Part shown: positions 1-8,530 of the stretch, piece by piece | How positions within the stretch are numbered: the first letter of the stretch is position 1 | How the letters are laid out: each line of letters opens with the position of its first letter | Origin: Methanobacteriota archaeon | GTDB lineage: Archaea > Thermoplasmatota > Poseidoniia > Poseidoniales > Thalassarchaeaceae | Assembly (NCBI GenBank): GCA_002722735.1 | Contig: PBMR01000017.1 | Location: forward strand, 1-64,000 | Length of the DNA stretch: 64,000 bases | Reading direction: 5' to 3' | Program-made: the position numbers and the translations under genes | Notes under the pieces: generated by a model | The model's database searches: none | The model's input: only the letters and a program-made list of their open reading frames with translations | Told to the model about the DNA's origin: nothing

Positions 1-2
1 GA

Positions 3-866
3 GCCAATGCGATCAACATGTGGTATGACCGAGACATTGATCCAAAGATGTCTCGCACGGCCAATAGGCCGATTCCCGCGGGTGATGTATCAGCAAACGT
101 AGCACTGGGTTTCGGAATCGTCCTATCCGTGCTCGGGGTAGCGTGGTTCGGTCTCCTAGCGAACCCTGTTGCCGCCTTCTGGTCGGCCTTCAGCATCCTT
201 TTCTACGTGTTCGTTTACAGCATCTGGCTGAAGCGCAGTACACCACAGAACATAGTTGTCGGTGGCATAGCTGGCTCGACCCCTCCCGTAATAGGCTGGG
301 CCACGGCCGTAGAGGGATTGCACATATCCACTGATTCGGCTCAATCGATGCTCGTCTCAGTATTCGACCTCGACGGCCTGATGCCTTGGTTCATGTTCAT
401 ACTGATCTTTCTGTGGACCCCCCCTCACTTCTGGGCCTTGGCGCTCTACCGTTCAAAGGAGTACGGAGATGTCGGCGTCCCAATGATGCCCAATGTGAAG
501 GGGGCAGAGCGGACAATCGGGGAGATGAAGGTGTACTCAGCACTGCTGGTAGTGCTATCGATCGCTGCGCCGATTAGCTACGGAAATCTGGATGGGAACG
601 ACTGGATATACCACGTCCTAGGGTGGACCACGGTAGGGCTGAGCATCTGGTATGCCTCCACCGTGTGGAGGATCGACCTAGGCGAACAACCGGACCCCAC
701 TGGTAGGGTCCCGAGCGCGGCTCGCTCATTCTTTGCCTCAATGCTCTACCTAGCTATGATGTTCGTCGTCCTCGTTGCGGCGAGCTTCGGTATCGAGGGT
801 GCCGTTGTTGGGGCCCTATTGGCACTGGTGGCCATAGCTAGAAGCGAGTCTCGTGCGACATCCTAG
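3..866 (+). CDS. ctaB: Protoheme IX farnesyltransferase (heme O synthase), 5'-truncated by window edge
   Basis: An integral membrane UbiA-superfamily enzyme that transfers a farnesyl group to protoheme to give heme O, needed for heme-copper terminal oxidases. The open frame continues left of the first ATG at 18 (codons read ANAIN), so the N-terminus lies outside the window. The first Asp-rich motif is visible as NMWYDRDIDPKMSRT, followed by RPIP. The second conserved block is YRSKEYGDVGVPMMP. Several hydrophobic segments follow, as expected for a multi-helix membrane protein. About 287 residues are present, close to full family length. The next gene follows directly on the same strand (TAG and a possible GTG overlap). 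Family assignment is firm; the exact start is not visible. Confidence 0.93.
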   Translation, partial: ANAINMWYDRDIDPKMSRTANRPIPAGDVSANVALGFGIVLSVLGVAWFGLLANPVAAFWSAFSILFYVFVYSIWLKRSTPQNIVVGGIAGSTPPVIGWATAVEGLHISTDSAQSMLVSVFDLDGLMPWFMFILIFLWTPPHFWALALYRSKEYGDVGVPMMPNVKGAERTIGEMKVYSALLVVLSIAAPISYGNLDGNDWIYHVLGWTTVGLSIWYASTVWRIDLGEQPDPTGRVPSAARSFFASMLYLAMMFVVLVAASFGIEGAVVGALLALVAIARSESRATS

Positions 867-928
867 TGCCCCGATGGTTTCAAACACGGAGCAAACCATG
901 GCGCTGCGACGTAAAGCGAGGCGGGGCA

Positions 929-2191
929 ATGGACGAGCGGGACCTGATATACAACTGGAACGTAGTTGACTACCAAATCGACCGTGATGAGTCCAATCAC
1001 CCGCACGAACTATGGTTCGATGACGAGACTCTTCGTGATGGACTCCAGAGCCCCAGCGCTCGGAACCCTACCATCGAGCAGAAGATTGAGCTCATCGACT
1101 ACATGGAACGTCTCGGCATACAGAAGGCCGACCTCGGCCTGCCGGGAGCTGGGCAGTTCCATGTCGACCACATCGATGCCATGCTCGGGCACATGGGCGA
1201 GAACGGGTACCAGATTAGACCGGGATGTGCCGTGCGTACCGTAGTCACAGACATCGAACCCCTCGTCGATCTGCAAGCCAAGCACGAGCGGCAGATCCAA
1301 GCTAGCGCGTTTTTGGGAACAAGCCCGATTAGACAGTTCGCTGAGGGCTGGACAATGGAGCGTATCCTCTCTACTGCAGAAGCCGCTGTGACCTTTGCTG
1401 TTGACAACGACATCCCAGTAATGTTCGTCACCGAAGACACGACTAGGAGCAAGCCGGAGGAGATCAAGGAAGTGTACTCCCGCGCAATTGAGCTCGGGGC
1501 CGACAGGATCTGCATCTGCGATACCTGCGGCCACGTCACCCCGAACGGAGTGCGCAAGCTGATTGGCTTCATCCAAGACGAGGTGATTCCCGACGCCGGT
1601 GTTAAGCGCAGGGACATCGAGATTAACTGGCACGGCCATCAAGACCGCGGGCTCGGGGTAGCCAACAACCTCGCAGCGTACGAGGCCGGCGCCGATGTCA
1701 TTCACGGAACCGCATTGGGAGTCGGTGAGAGGGCGGGCAACGCCCCGCTCGATCAGACCCTGGTCAACCTCAGCCTAATGGGAATCATCAACAACGACCT
1801 GACTTCCCTTAGCGAATACATGCTCAAGGCACACGAGTACATCGAGGTCGCTCTGCCTCACAACTACCCCGTGTTTGGGGGGGATGCCTTCGAAACGGGA
1901 ACCGGTGTGCATGCCTCGGCTGTGATCAAGGCGATGAAGAAGGGTGACCACTGGTTGGCTGACCGCGTCTATTCGGGGGTGCCCGCTGGTGACTTCGGAC
2001 TGCAGCAGGTAATCAGGATAGGGCACATGAGCGGGCGTTCTAACGTGCTGCACTGGCTCGAGAAGAACGGGTACGAGGCTGACGACGAACTGGTCGCTCA
2101 CATGTTCGAAGTCGCTAAGGGGCAGAATCGGATGATGACTGACGAGGAGGTTCACTCAGCCATCTCGGAATTCAGGGGCTCGGCATCCTGA
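929..2191 (+). CDS. 2-isopropylmalate/homocitrate/citramalate synthase-family enzyme lacking the LeuA regulatory domain
   Basis: An HMGL-like TIM-barrel acyltransferase that condenses an acyl-CoA with a 2-oxoacid. The N-terminal metal and substrate motif is DDETLRDGLQSP. The second family signature is HGHQDRGLGVANN followed by GVGERAGNAPLDQ. The region after the barrel (GGDAFETGTGVHASA, then GHMSGRSNV) matches the communicating subdomain of isopropylmalate synthases. The C-terminal allosteric leucine-binding domain is absent, since the protein ends about 50 residues later. The ORF track starts at GTG 866, overlapping the ctaB stop; ATG 929 is preferred because a GAGGCGGGG purine stretch precedes it and the extra residues look non-conserved. 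Substrate cannot be decided from sequence alone: isopropylmalate, homocitrate, citramalate or Re-citrate synthase are all possible. Confidence 0.8.
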   Translation: MDERDLIYNWNVVDYQIDRDESNHPHELWFDDETLRDGLQSPSARNPTIEQKIELIDYMERLGIQKADLGLPGAGQFHVDHIDAMLGHMGENGYQIRPGCAVRTVVTDIEPLVDLQAKHERQIQASAFLGTSPIRQFAEGWTMERILSTAEAAVTFAVDNDIPVMFVTEDTTRSKPEEIKEVYSRAIELGADRICICDTCGHVTPNGVRKLIGFIQDEVIPDAGVKRRDIEINWHGHQDRGLGVANNLAAYEAGADVIHGTALGVGERAGNAPLDQTLVNLSLMGIINNDLTSLSEYMLKAHEYIEVALPHNYPVFGGDAFETGTGVHASAVIKAMKKGDHWLADRVYSGVPAGDFGLQQVIRIGHMSGRSNVLHWLEKNGYEADDELVAHMFEVAKGQNRMMTDEEVHSAISEFRGSAS

Positions 2192-2200
2192 AGGTACACA

Positions 2201-2227
2201 GTTATACGACGACAAAAGCCTCGTATA
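2201..2227. promoter_or_regulatory. TATA element embedded in a perfect 7-bp inverted repeat
   Basis: TATACGA at 2203-2209 and TCGTATA at 2221-2227 form perfect arms with an 11-nt spacer. The left arm overlaps a TATA-like GTTATACG (2201-2208) centred about 26 nt before ATG 2231, the normal distance for a leaderless archaeal start. A dimeric regulator bound here would block TBP or polymerase entry. It could alternatively be an RNA hairpin at the end of the upstream transcript. Confidence 0.5.
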
Positions 2228-2230
2228 CCC

Positions 2231-2566
2231 ATGAGGAGACTAAGCATTGCCGTCATTTCGGCGCTCATCCTGATGGACAATATCGGAACGCTTGGTCCGG
2301 CGGTCATCGCTCTCAACGTAATAATGCTCACAATCGGCTACCAGAGCGCCAAGCTGCTCGGCCTCGAGGTTATCAGGGCCACCACGGTATCCATTGAGAG
2401 CGGCATTCAGAACGCGACTGTCGGAATTACCGTAGGAGGATTGCTTCTGGCCGCTGAAGACGGGGGGCTGTCGACTCTGAGCCTGCCATCAGGAGTCTAT
2501 GGTGTGCTGATGTACCTAGTCATAGCCCCATTCATGTACTGGCGGATTAATTCGGTCGTGGCCTAG
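2231..2566 (+). CDS. Half-length bile acid:sodium symporter-family protein (C-terminal part only)
   Basis: A 111-residue hydrophobic protein resembling only the C-terminal third of BASS/SBF-family transporters, which are normally about 300 residues. The recognisable part is TTVSIESGIQNATVGITVG, equivalent to the conserved ISIExGxQN stretch of the family, flanked by two or three more membrane segments. The upstream frame is open back to the stop of the previous gene but is too short to hold the missing half. This may be a decayed remnant. However, a TATA-like element lies at the leaderless distance from ATG 2231 and an inverted repeat surrounds it, so it may be expressed as a small membrane protein. 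Transport function is unproven and would probably need multimerisation. Confidence 0.55.
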   Translation: MRRLSIAVISALILMDNIGTLGPAVIALNVIMLTIGYQSAKLLGLEVIRATTVSIESGIQNATVGITVGGLLLAAEDGGLSTLSLPSGVYGVLMYLVIAPFMYWRINSVVA

Positions 2567-2637
2567 TGCTGGATAGCGAATAGGTCGGCTAACAATTGGG
2601 ACGAACGGCTAAAGCCTGAGGGTGGTCGAGTTCACTC

Positions 2638-5600
2638 ATGCGTTATGCTCTGGTTGTGCTGATGCTACTGCTTCTGGCCCCCATAGGCACCTCCTTTGCC
2701 GAAGTCACGGAGGAGGATGCAGGACCATTCGGTAATGAGTCGATAATGCCGACTTACTCCCGAGCGGTGCAACTCGCTTTCGCCCGCGTCTCGGACATCG
2801 ATAGTTACGACAGTGCCGAGCTGTCTGAGACGCACTCTTGGCTCGTTGTGACTGGGATTCCCGAGGATGAGCACTTCGGGACCATCGGCTCTCCAGACGA
2901 AACAGAGGCGGCACATCCCCTCAAGGGCGCCTACATCTGGACTTACGCGGATTCCAAGGGCGCCCTAGGGAGCCTCAGAGCATCGCTCGGTGCCGGAGAG
3001 ATCGAGTCTTTCTCCCCTCTATTGGAGAAGACTCATTCCCCTAGATTCACACCGAACGACGCGAAGTTCGATGAACAGTGGCACCTGAATAACTCTGGGC
3101 AGACTAGCGGCGGTGTTGTTGGAGAAGACGCCAACGTGACAGGGGTCTGGGAGAAGTACAACGGCAATGGAGTTGTCATCAGCGTGGTGGATGACGGGCT
3201 GAAGTGGAACCACTCCGACATCCAACCGCATTACTCCTCAGCCCACTCCTATGATTGGTGCAACGATGACGGTGATCCCTCGCCTTGGGGGTTCAATGGC
3301 CACGGCACCTCTGTCGCTGGTGTCGCTGGTGCTGTGGGAAACAACTCCGTCTACGTTGCTGGAGCGGCCTTCGGGGCTACCATAGCCGGATCCACGCTGA
3401 TTGCCTGCGGCCTCGATGACAGCATGGAGTCCGATGCACTGGGCTACCACAACGACGACATAGACATCTACACCAACTCATGGGGCCCCTATGACGACGG
3501 GATGAGGCTCGAGGCTCCGGGCCCACTTACCGTGGCGACCATTGAGGACTCGGCCTACAATGGCAGGTCCGGACTCGGCAATATCTACACATGGGCAGCC
3601 GGGAATGGTCTGACTGCTGATGATAATTCCAACTATGACGGGTATGCAAACAACCGGTTTGCAATCGCTGTTACAGCGATAACCCACATGGGCCGGCAGT
3701 CATGGTATGCCGAACCAGGGGCAAATATCCTCGTTGCATCGCACTCGGACGGTGATGGGGAGGGGATTACCACCACCGACATTAGCGGGGGGACGACCGC
3801 TGACTTCGGGGGAACCTCCAGCGCTACCCCCCTGGTGGCCGGAGTCATCGCCCTAATGCTGGAGGCGAACGAGAATCTCACCTGGAGGGACGTACAACAC
3901 ATCCTCGTCGGGAGCGCACGGATGATGGATGTCAACGATAGCTCTTGGGAACCGAACGGGGCGGGGCACATGGTCTCCCACAAGTATGGATTCGGGGCAG
4001 CGGATGCGGGTGCTGCGGTCTCATTGGCTGAGAACTGGACCAGCAGCGGCCATGAGTCGAATGCCAGCTTCGGGCCCTTCTTCGAGGCTGCCGATATTCC
4101 AGATGGATCAGACGATTGGTCCGAGTTCGACGTCGAAATTCCCGTGGACTTGCAACTGGAGTCGATCGAGGTCGTAGTGGATATCTCCCATTCCAGTCGC
4201 GGTAACCTCGACATCGTCCTTCAGTCACCGTCGGGCAAGGAGTCACGGCTTGCCGAGGAACACTCTGACTCTTCGAATGATTACTCATATTGGATGTTCA
4301 GTACAGTGCATCACTGGGGGGAGTCCTCGATTGGAAATTGGACTCTCAAGGTCAGGGACTCTGTGGGCTCCAACAGCGGCACTCTGAACTCCTGGGAGAT
4401 GATGATTCACGGTGTTGGCAATATCTCCGACTTCGACAATGACGGATGGCCGGACTACAACGACGAGGACGATGATAATGACGGCTGGTCCGACCTCGAT
4501 GAGGAATCGTGTGGCACGGACCCGCTCGACTCGAGTTCCCTCCCATCGGACAACGACTTGGATGGGATTTGCGACGAGGTGGACCTCGACGATGATGAAG
4601 ATGGGTTCGAGGATACCGAGGAGATCGCTTGCGATACGGACCCCTTGAATGCAAGTTCCTCACCAAATGACGCTGATTCGGACGGAACATGTGATTTCGT
4701 TGACGAGGACGATGACAACGATGGGCTGTCAGACTACAATGAGACCGAGGTCTATGGCACCGACCCGTTCGACAATGACACTGACGGAGACGGACTGAGC
4801 GACTATGACGAGATTGTCAATTATGGAACCAAGGCCAATCAGCCAGATACGGACCATGACGGTCTGAGTGACTACGATGAGGCGATTACTCACGGGACCG
4901 ACCCACTGAGTAGTGATTCGGATGGGGATGGATTGAGTGATCCAGATGAGTTGCAGATCTGGTTCTCAGACCCATTATCCTACGATGCTGACAACGACTT
5001 GGATGGATATTATCACTTCCAAGACTGCGATGATAACGATTCTGCTGTTTTCCCGGGCAGTCCCGAGCTTCTCAATGGGATCGACGACGACTGTGATGAT
5101 CTCAGCGATGAGGGATTCAACGAGACTGACACCGATGGGGACGGTCTGTCCGACTGGTCCGAATATCATGTCCATGGGACTAATTACACCGACGGCGACA
5201 CCGACGGCGACGGTCTGAGCGACTCACAAGAGATCGAAACACTGGGCACCGACCCGCTTTCGGTGGACGTCGACAATGACCTAGACGGCTACTACTGGTT
5301 CGAAGACTGTGATGATGAGGACCCAAACCGCGCGCCCAATCTTCCTGAGTCCTTGGATGGGATTGATAACGACTGCGACAACCCTATCGACGAGGACTTC
5401 TGGTTCATTGACAGCGACCTCGATGGACTCACCGACTACGAGGAGTTCCACAACTACTCCACCGACCCTTATGACGGGGACTCCGACGACGACGGCCTTC
5501 CGGATGGGGCCGAGGTGAACGACTTCGACTCTGATCCACTCGGTTCGGACAGCGATGTCGATGCAGATGGATGGTATGAGTTCCAGGATTGTGATGACGA

Positions 5601-6567
5601 CGATTTCGAGCGAGCACCAGACAAACCTGAGTCCCTTGATGGGAAGGACAACGACTGCGATGACGAAATCGACGAGGATTTTATGGGCCTTGATTCGGAT
5701 GGCGACCTGATATCAGACTATGACGAGTATCACAATCACTCCACCAACCCCGTTTCGAAGGACACGGACCGAGATGGACTCGATGACGGGGTCGAGTTGC
5801 TTGTGAAGATGTCAAACCCACTTGTGTTTGACTATGACAAGGACGAGGACGGCTTCTACGAGTTCGAAGATTGCGATGACCATTCAGGAAGCACCTATCC
5901 CGGGGCGAATGAACTTTGGAACGGTATGGATGATGATTGCGACGAAATCGCAGATGAGGACCTTGACAGGTTGTCCATCCTGAGGACTAATCCGCCCTTC
6001 GCCGAGAGGGCGGTTTGGGACTCCGCCAACGAGTCGCTTGAAATCACCATCTCCAGGATCTCTGGTAATGTGGACAAGACGATTGCATGGATGTTCGAGG
6101 ATTACTCACTTGCTTCTAACGTCAGTTCGGATGGAATGCAACTTTTCCTGCCTCCAATCGATTGCAATCATCCCATCACTGACCTAGAGGTGCAACTCTG
6201 CTCTGAAGGCAATGCGTTACAAACCGTAACAGCCAGAATATCTGATTCCGGGGAGGACACAGAGATTGTGTGGGAAATCACCGTTAGTGTTTGGTCCAAG
6301 CCTTCGACATCCTCCGGTGGCTTGGCTACCTCCCTGTTCCAAGCTGCAGGCGTAGTGGGACTTGTCGTATTAGTGGTGGGAATCGCAGCAGCAGGCACAA
6401 TCGCAGGTATGAGGGCGACTCACAACAGAAAGCTGCAAGATGCCCTCGAGGCGTATGGGGTCACCCCTGGCAGGCTTGCTGTAAATCCGGAGAGCAGGGG
6501 TCTCAACCTCCCCCCCGCTCCCGAAGTACCGAGCATTTCGAGCGATGATGGGGTTGACGAGAGCTAA
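2638..6567 (+). CDS. Secreted, membrane-anchored subtilisin-like (S8) protease with P-domain and Ca-binding repeats
   Basis: A 1309-residue surface protease. Residues 1-22 are a signal peptide (hydrophobic core VVLMLLLLAP). An S8 catalytic domain follows with Asp185 (SVVDDGL), His222 (NGHGTSVAG) and Ser394 (GGTSSATPL). Residues about 480-600 match a proprotein-convertase P-domain (NLDIVLQSPSG, then GTLNSWEMMIHG). Residues about 600-1110 are Asp-rich thrombospondin type-3-like repeats alternating with MopE-type DCDD...GxDxDCD repeats, probably binding calcium. A beta-rich segment and one C-terminal transmembrane helix (residues about 1240-1265) with a basic cytoplasmic tail complete it, so the enzyme should be tethered outside the cell. 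A CTAAAG element lies about 25 nt before ATG 2638. Role: extracellular protein degradation (inference). Confidence 0.93.
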   Translation: MRYALVVLMLLLLAPIGTSFAEVTEEDAGPFGNESIMPTYSRAVQLAFARVSDIDSYDSAELSETHSWLVVTGIPEDEHFGTIGSPDETEAAHPLKGAYIWTYADSKGALGSLRASLGAGEIESFSPLLEKTHSPRFTPNDAKFDEQWHLNNSGQTSGGVVGEDANVTGVWEKYNGNGVVISVVDDGLKWNHSDIQPHYSSAHSYDWCNDDGDPSPWGFNGHGTSVAGVAGAVGNNSVYVAGAAFGATIAGSTLIACGLDDSMESDALGYHNDDIDIYTNSWGPYDDGMRLEAPGPLTVATIEDSAYNGRSGLGNIYTWAAGNGLTADDNSNYDGYANNRFAIAVTAITHMGRQSWYAEPGANILVASHSDGDGEGITTTDISGGTTADFGGTSSATPLVAGVIALMLEANENLTWRDVQHILVGSARMMDVNDSSWEPNGAGHMVSHKYGFGAADAGAAVSLAENWTSSGHESNASFGPFFEAADIPDGSDDWSEFDVEIPVDLQLESIEVVVDISHSSRGNLDIVLQSPSGKESRLAEEHSDSSNDYSYWMFSTVHHWGESSIGNWTLKVRDSVGSNSGTLNSWEMMIHGVGNISDFDNDGWPDYNDEDDDNDGWSDLDEESCGTDPLDSSSLPSDNDLDGICDEVDLDDDEDGFEDTEEIACDTDPLNASSSPNDADSDGTCDFVDEDDDNDGLSDYNETEVYGTDPFDNDTDGDGLSDYDEIVNYGTKANQPDTDHDGLSDYDEAITHGTDPLSSDSDGDGLSDPDELQIWFSDPLSYDADNDLDGYYHFQDCDDNDSAVFPGSPELLNGIDDDCDDLSDEGFNETDTDGDGLSDWSEYHVHGTNYTDGDTDGDGLSDSQEIETLGTDPLSVDVDNDLDGYYWFEDCDDEDPNRAPNLPESLDGIDNDCDNPIDEDFWFIDSDLDGLTDYEEFHNYSTDPYDGDSDDDGLPDGAEVNDFDSDPLGSDSDVDADGWYEFQDCDDDDFERAPDKPESLDGKDNDCDDEIDEDFMGLDSDGDLISDYDEYHNHSTNPVSKDTDRDGLDDGVELLVKMSNPLVFDYDKDEDGFYEFEDCDDHSGSTYPGANELWNGMDDDCDEIADEDLDRLSILRTNPPFAERAVWDSANESLEITISRISGNVDKTIAWMFEDYSLASNVSSDGMQLFLPPIDCNHPITDLEVQLCSEGNALQTVTARISDSGEDTEIVWEITVSVWSKPSTSSGGLATSLFQAAGVVGLVVLVVGIAAAGTIAGMRATHNRKLQDALEAYGVTPGRLAVNPESRGLNLPPAPEVPSISSDDGVDES
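4434..5967 (+). repeat. In-gene array of thrombospondin type-3 / MopE-like Asp-rich repeats
   Basis: Degenerate repeats encoding DTDGDGLSDxxE units, most followed by longer DCDDxD...GxDxDCDxxxDE units. They lie inside the S8 protease gene between the P-domain and the C-terminal membrane anchor. The codons vary between units, so this is an old protein-level repeat and not a recent DNA duplication. Both unit types are known calcium-binding modules. Confidence 0.85.
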
Positions 6568-7922
6568 CCATCACCCTCGGCCCCCTCTGCTGATTCCGAA
6601 GGACCCCACTCGGCATCGGGCGAACCGCCAGACCACTCTCCAAAGACCGCGATGTCCTCGATGTCTTCGTCCTCTCTCCAAGGCGGGTCCCCATCAGAGC
6701 CACTGACGATCAGGCAGCCCTCCTCGTCCAGCCTCCTCATCAGCGTGGAAACACCCCTCCTTACTGGGAGCAAGTGGCCGATTGGGGAGCCCGAGTTGAC
6801 GAATGGATGCGTAGCGGTACTGATTAGGAGTCCGCGGATGGGGGATGTCATGTCATGGCTTTCCCCTGGTACCTCCGGATCAGTCACGGTCGCAACAATC
6901 TCACCCTCTTCGACGAAGCTCCCTGCCGGAGCGAGGACGTCAAGCAAGCCACCTTGGTCGGAGCGAATCCACACCGAGCCAGAAGCGAGAATTCGGAACC
7001 GAGGTTTACTGGGGTAGCCAGGGATCATCCTCAGGCTCCTCAGGAGATTGATTATCCCGTACATCGATATCTGCACTGATTCCGGGTTGGCTTCGTCGGA
7101 ACCCCCGCCCTCGAAAGTGATACAAGCGATGTCAGTATCATTGGCCACTCGACGGAGAGAGCCCCTCGGACCCTCACTGTCAAGGATGGTCTCGATGCCA
7201 AATGCCCTAGCAGTGCGATTGCTGGACGGATGGGCAAGGTTAGCTCGAATCTGCGGAATATTGGTCCTCCCCTTTGCAGCTGTGTGGAGGTCGACGATGT
7301 AGTCGCTGCCCGAAATGATCTGAGTCCACAATCCATGGGCAACCCTCGATGTGGTATTGCTGTCGGGTTTGCCCGGGAAGGATCGATTGAGATCCCTGCC
7401 ATCCGGGAAGTACCTGCTCCTCCGGCGGTACCCTGGTAGATTGGTTATCGGGACAATCCTGATGGTGCCTGCAAGGACATTGTGGTCAATGACCCTATCC
7501 TCTCCAATGAAGTTGGGGCCGCAAAGGTAGGTGAGTGCTAGGGGTCCGACGAGTTCGTCTCCGTGAACAGCACCGAGCAGTGTCACCACTGGTCCTGGCC
7601 TGGAGCCATGGATGACGCTCACGGGAATCGGCCATGACTCCCCTATCTCGACGTCTAGTAGATCATATTCCAGATGTCTGATTGTACCGGGCTTGATTCT
7701 CTTCTTGAGGAAGTTGTGATTCTTCGTACCCTCATTTCTAGACCATTTCTTCGGCGTCTCCCCAACCTCTCCGAGTGCCTTCTCTATCTCCCTCCTCCTC
7801 TTCATAGGTATCTGGTTGGCGATCTTTATGGGGGCGTAGCGCCTTCGCTTCATCCTAGTTGTCGGCTTCGCAGAGGCGGGCTTGGCCTGCTCTTCGTCGT
7901 CGGTCGGTTCGTCCACGTCCAC
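6564..7922 (-). CDS. Succinylglutamate desuccinylase/aspartoacylase-family zinc hydrolase
   Basis: An M14-like zinc amidohydrolase of the AstE/AspA family. The zinc site begins with GAVHGDELVGP; the second half includes GRDLNRSFPG (family NLNRxFPG), a VDLHTA motif and a VTFEGGG-like strand. About 70 basic, low-complexity N-terminal residues (MKRRR repeats) precede the catalytic domain and are unusual. The C-terminus has a beta barrel-like segment (GSFVEEGEIVATV) as in the family, then an acidic tail. The ORF track starts at TTG 7961, but a palindromic TATA-like ATTAAT lies at 7943-7951, so a leaderless GTG at 7922 (or 7916), or ATG 7853, is more likely. The gene ends convergently with the protease, overlapping 4 nt. 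Substrate unknown; an N-acyl amino acid is the family expectation. Confidence 0.82.
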   Translation of the reverse strand: MDVDEPTDDEEQAKPASAKPTTRMKRRRYAPIKIANQIPMKRRREIEKALGEVGETPKKWSRNEGTKNHNFLKKRIKPGTIRHLEYDLLDVEIGESWPIPVSVIHGSRPGPVVTLLGAVHGDELVGPLALTYLCGPNFIGEDRVIDHNVLAGTIRIVPITNLPGYRRRSRYFPDGRDLNRSFPGKPDSNTTSRVAHGLWTQIISGSDYIVDLHTAAKGRTNIPQIRANLAHPSSNRTARAFGIETILDSEGPRGSLRRVANDTDIACITFEGGGSDEANPESVQISMYGIINLLRSLRMIPGYPSKPRFRILASGSVWIRSDQGGLLDVLAPAGSFVEEGEIVATVTDPEVPGESHDMTSPIRGLLISTATHPFVNSGSPIGHLLPVRRGVSTLMRRLDEEGCLIVSGSDGDPPWREDEDIEDIAVFGEWSGGSPDAEWGPSESAEGAEGDG

Positions 7923-7942
7923 TGTGTCCGGGATGGATTGGT

Positions 7943-7951
7943 GAATTAATA
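7943..7951. promoter_or_regulatory. Palindromic TATA-like element shared by divergent genes
   Basis: GAATTAATA contains the palindrome ATTAAT. It lies about 25 nt before ATG 7970 on the plus strand and about 25 nt before GTG 7922 on the minus strand, so one symmetrical element could serve both the thioesterase and the aspartoacylase-like gene as leaderless transcripts. Confidence 0.45.
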
Positions 7952-7969
7952 GGATGTGCAAGACTGGTA

Positions 7970-8485
7970 ATGGGAATCATTCAATTCCCATGGCCCCCAA
8001 GAGGGCTCATGGGTTCTGGGACGAGTCAATCGGTCCAAGAGAGGCATGCACCGAGCAGTATCTGCTTCGGCTGTGGCCCTGCAAACCAGAAAGGTCTCAG
8101 AATCCGGTCCTTCCGAGCAGGGGGGGGGCTCGAGATGGAGTTCGACCCCAATGACGAGCATCAGGCCTTTCCAGGGATGATTAACGGTGGAATCATCGGG
8201 ACTCTGCTTGACTGTCATGGAAACTGGACTGCGGCTATGGCGCTGATGGATCAATCAGGCGAATCAGAGCCTCCCTGCACAGTTACCGCATCCTACAGCA
8301 TCAAGCTCAGACGACCAACCCCTCACGGGATGAAGTTGCTCGTGAAGGGTGAGGTAATCAGCATCGATGGTGACAGGGCGAGCATCAGGATGGAGCTGAC
8401 TGCTGATGGGAAGGTCTGCGCAACCGGAGAGGGGTTGTTCGTCGCAGTCAAGGAAGGTCACCCGGCCTATCATAGATGGGAATGA
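7970..8485 (+). CDS. PaaI-like hotdog-fold thioesterase
   Basis: A predicted acyl-CoA thioesterase of the hotdog fold, about 170 residues. The segment ICFGCGPANQKGL is the conserved N-terminal element of a PaaI subgroup, and HQAFPGMINGGIIGTLLD holds the helix entry with the usual HGG/NGG position; SIKLRRPTP and the final beta strands complete the fold. ATG 7970 sits about 25 nt after the palindromic TATA-like element, so it is preferred over the track start at 7859, which would overlap the divergent gene. ATG 8009 is a second possibility. The stop is followed at once by the upstream region of the helicase gene. The physiological substrate is unknown. Confidence 0.8.
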   Translation: MGIIQFPWPPRGLMGSGTSQSVQERHAPSSICFGCGPANQKGLRIRSFRAGGGLEMEFDPNDEHQAFPGMINGGIIGTLLDCHGNWTAAMALMDQSGESEPPCTVTASYSIKLRRPTPHGMKLLVKGEVISIDGDRASIRMELTADGKVCATGEGLFVAVKEGHPAYHRWE

Positions 8486-8502
8486 ATGTTGACTCGGCAT
8501 CC

Positions 8503-8508
8503 TTTAGA
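8503..8508 (+). promoter_or_regulatory. TATA-like element for the Hel308 gene
   Basis: CCTTTAGAAC is centred about 26 nt upstream of ATG 8531, which supports a leaderless start there rather than at the track start 8486. Confidence 0.4.
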
Positions 8509-8530
8509 ACGGCCGAATCCAAGTCCCCCT

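Noticed and set aside
1010-1705. 231-residue minus-strand ORF
   Set aside because: Antisense shadow of the isopropylmalate-synthase-like gene, which has full family motifs.
3633-4214. 193-residue minus-strand ORF
   Set aside because: Ser-rich antisense frame of the S8 protease; no start signal or family.
4434-5967. Possible CRISPR or DNA tandem repeat
   Set aside because: Repeats are coding, degenerate at DNA level, in frame, and match calcium-binding protein repeats; no regular spacers.
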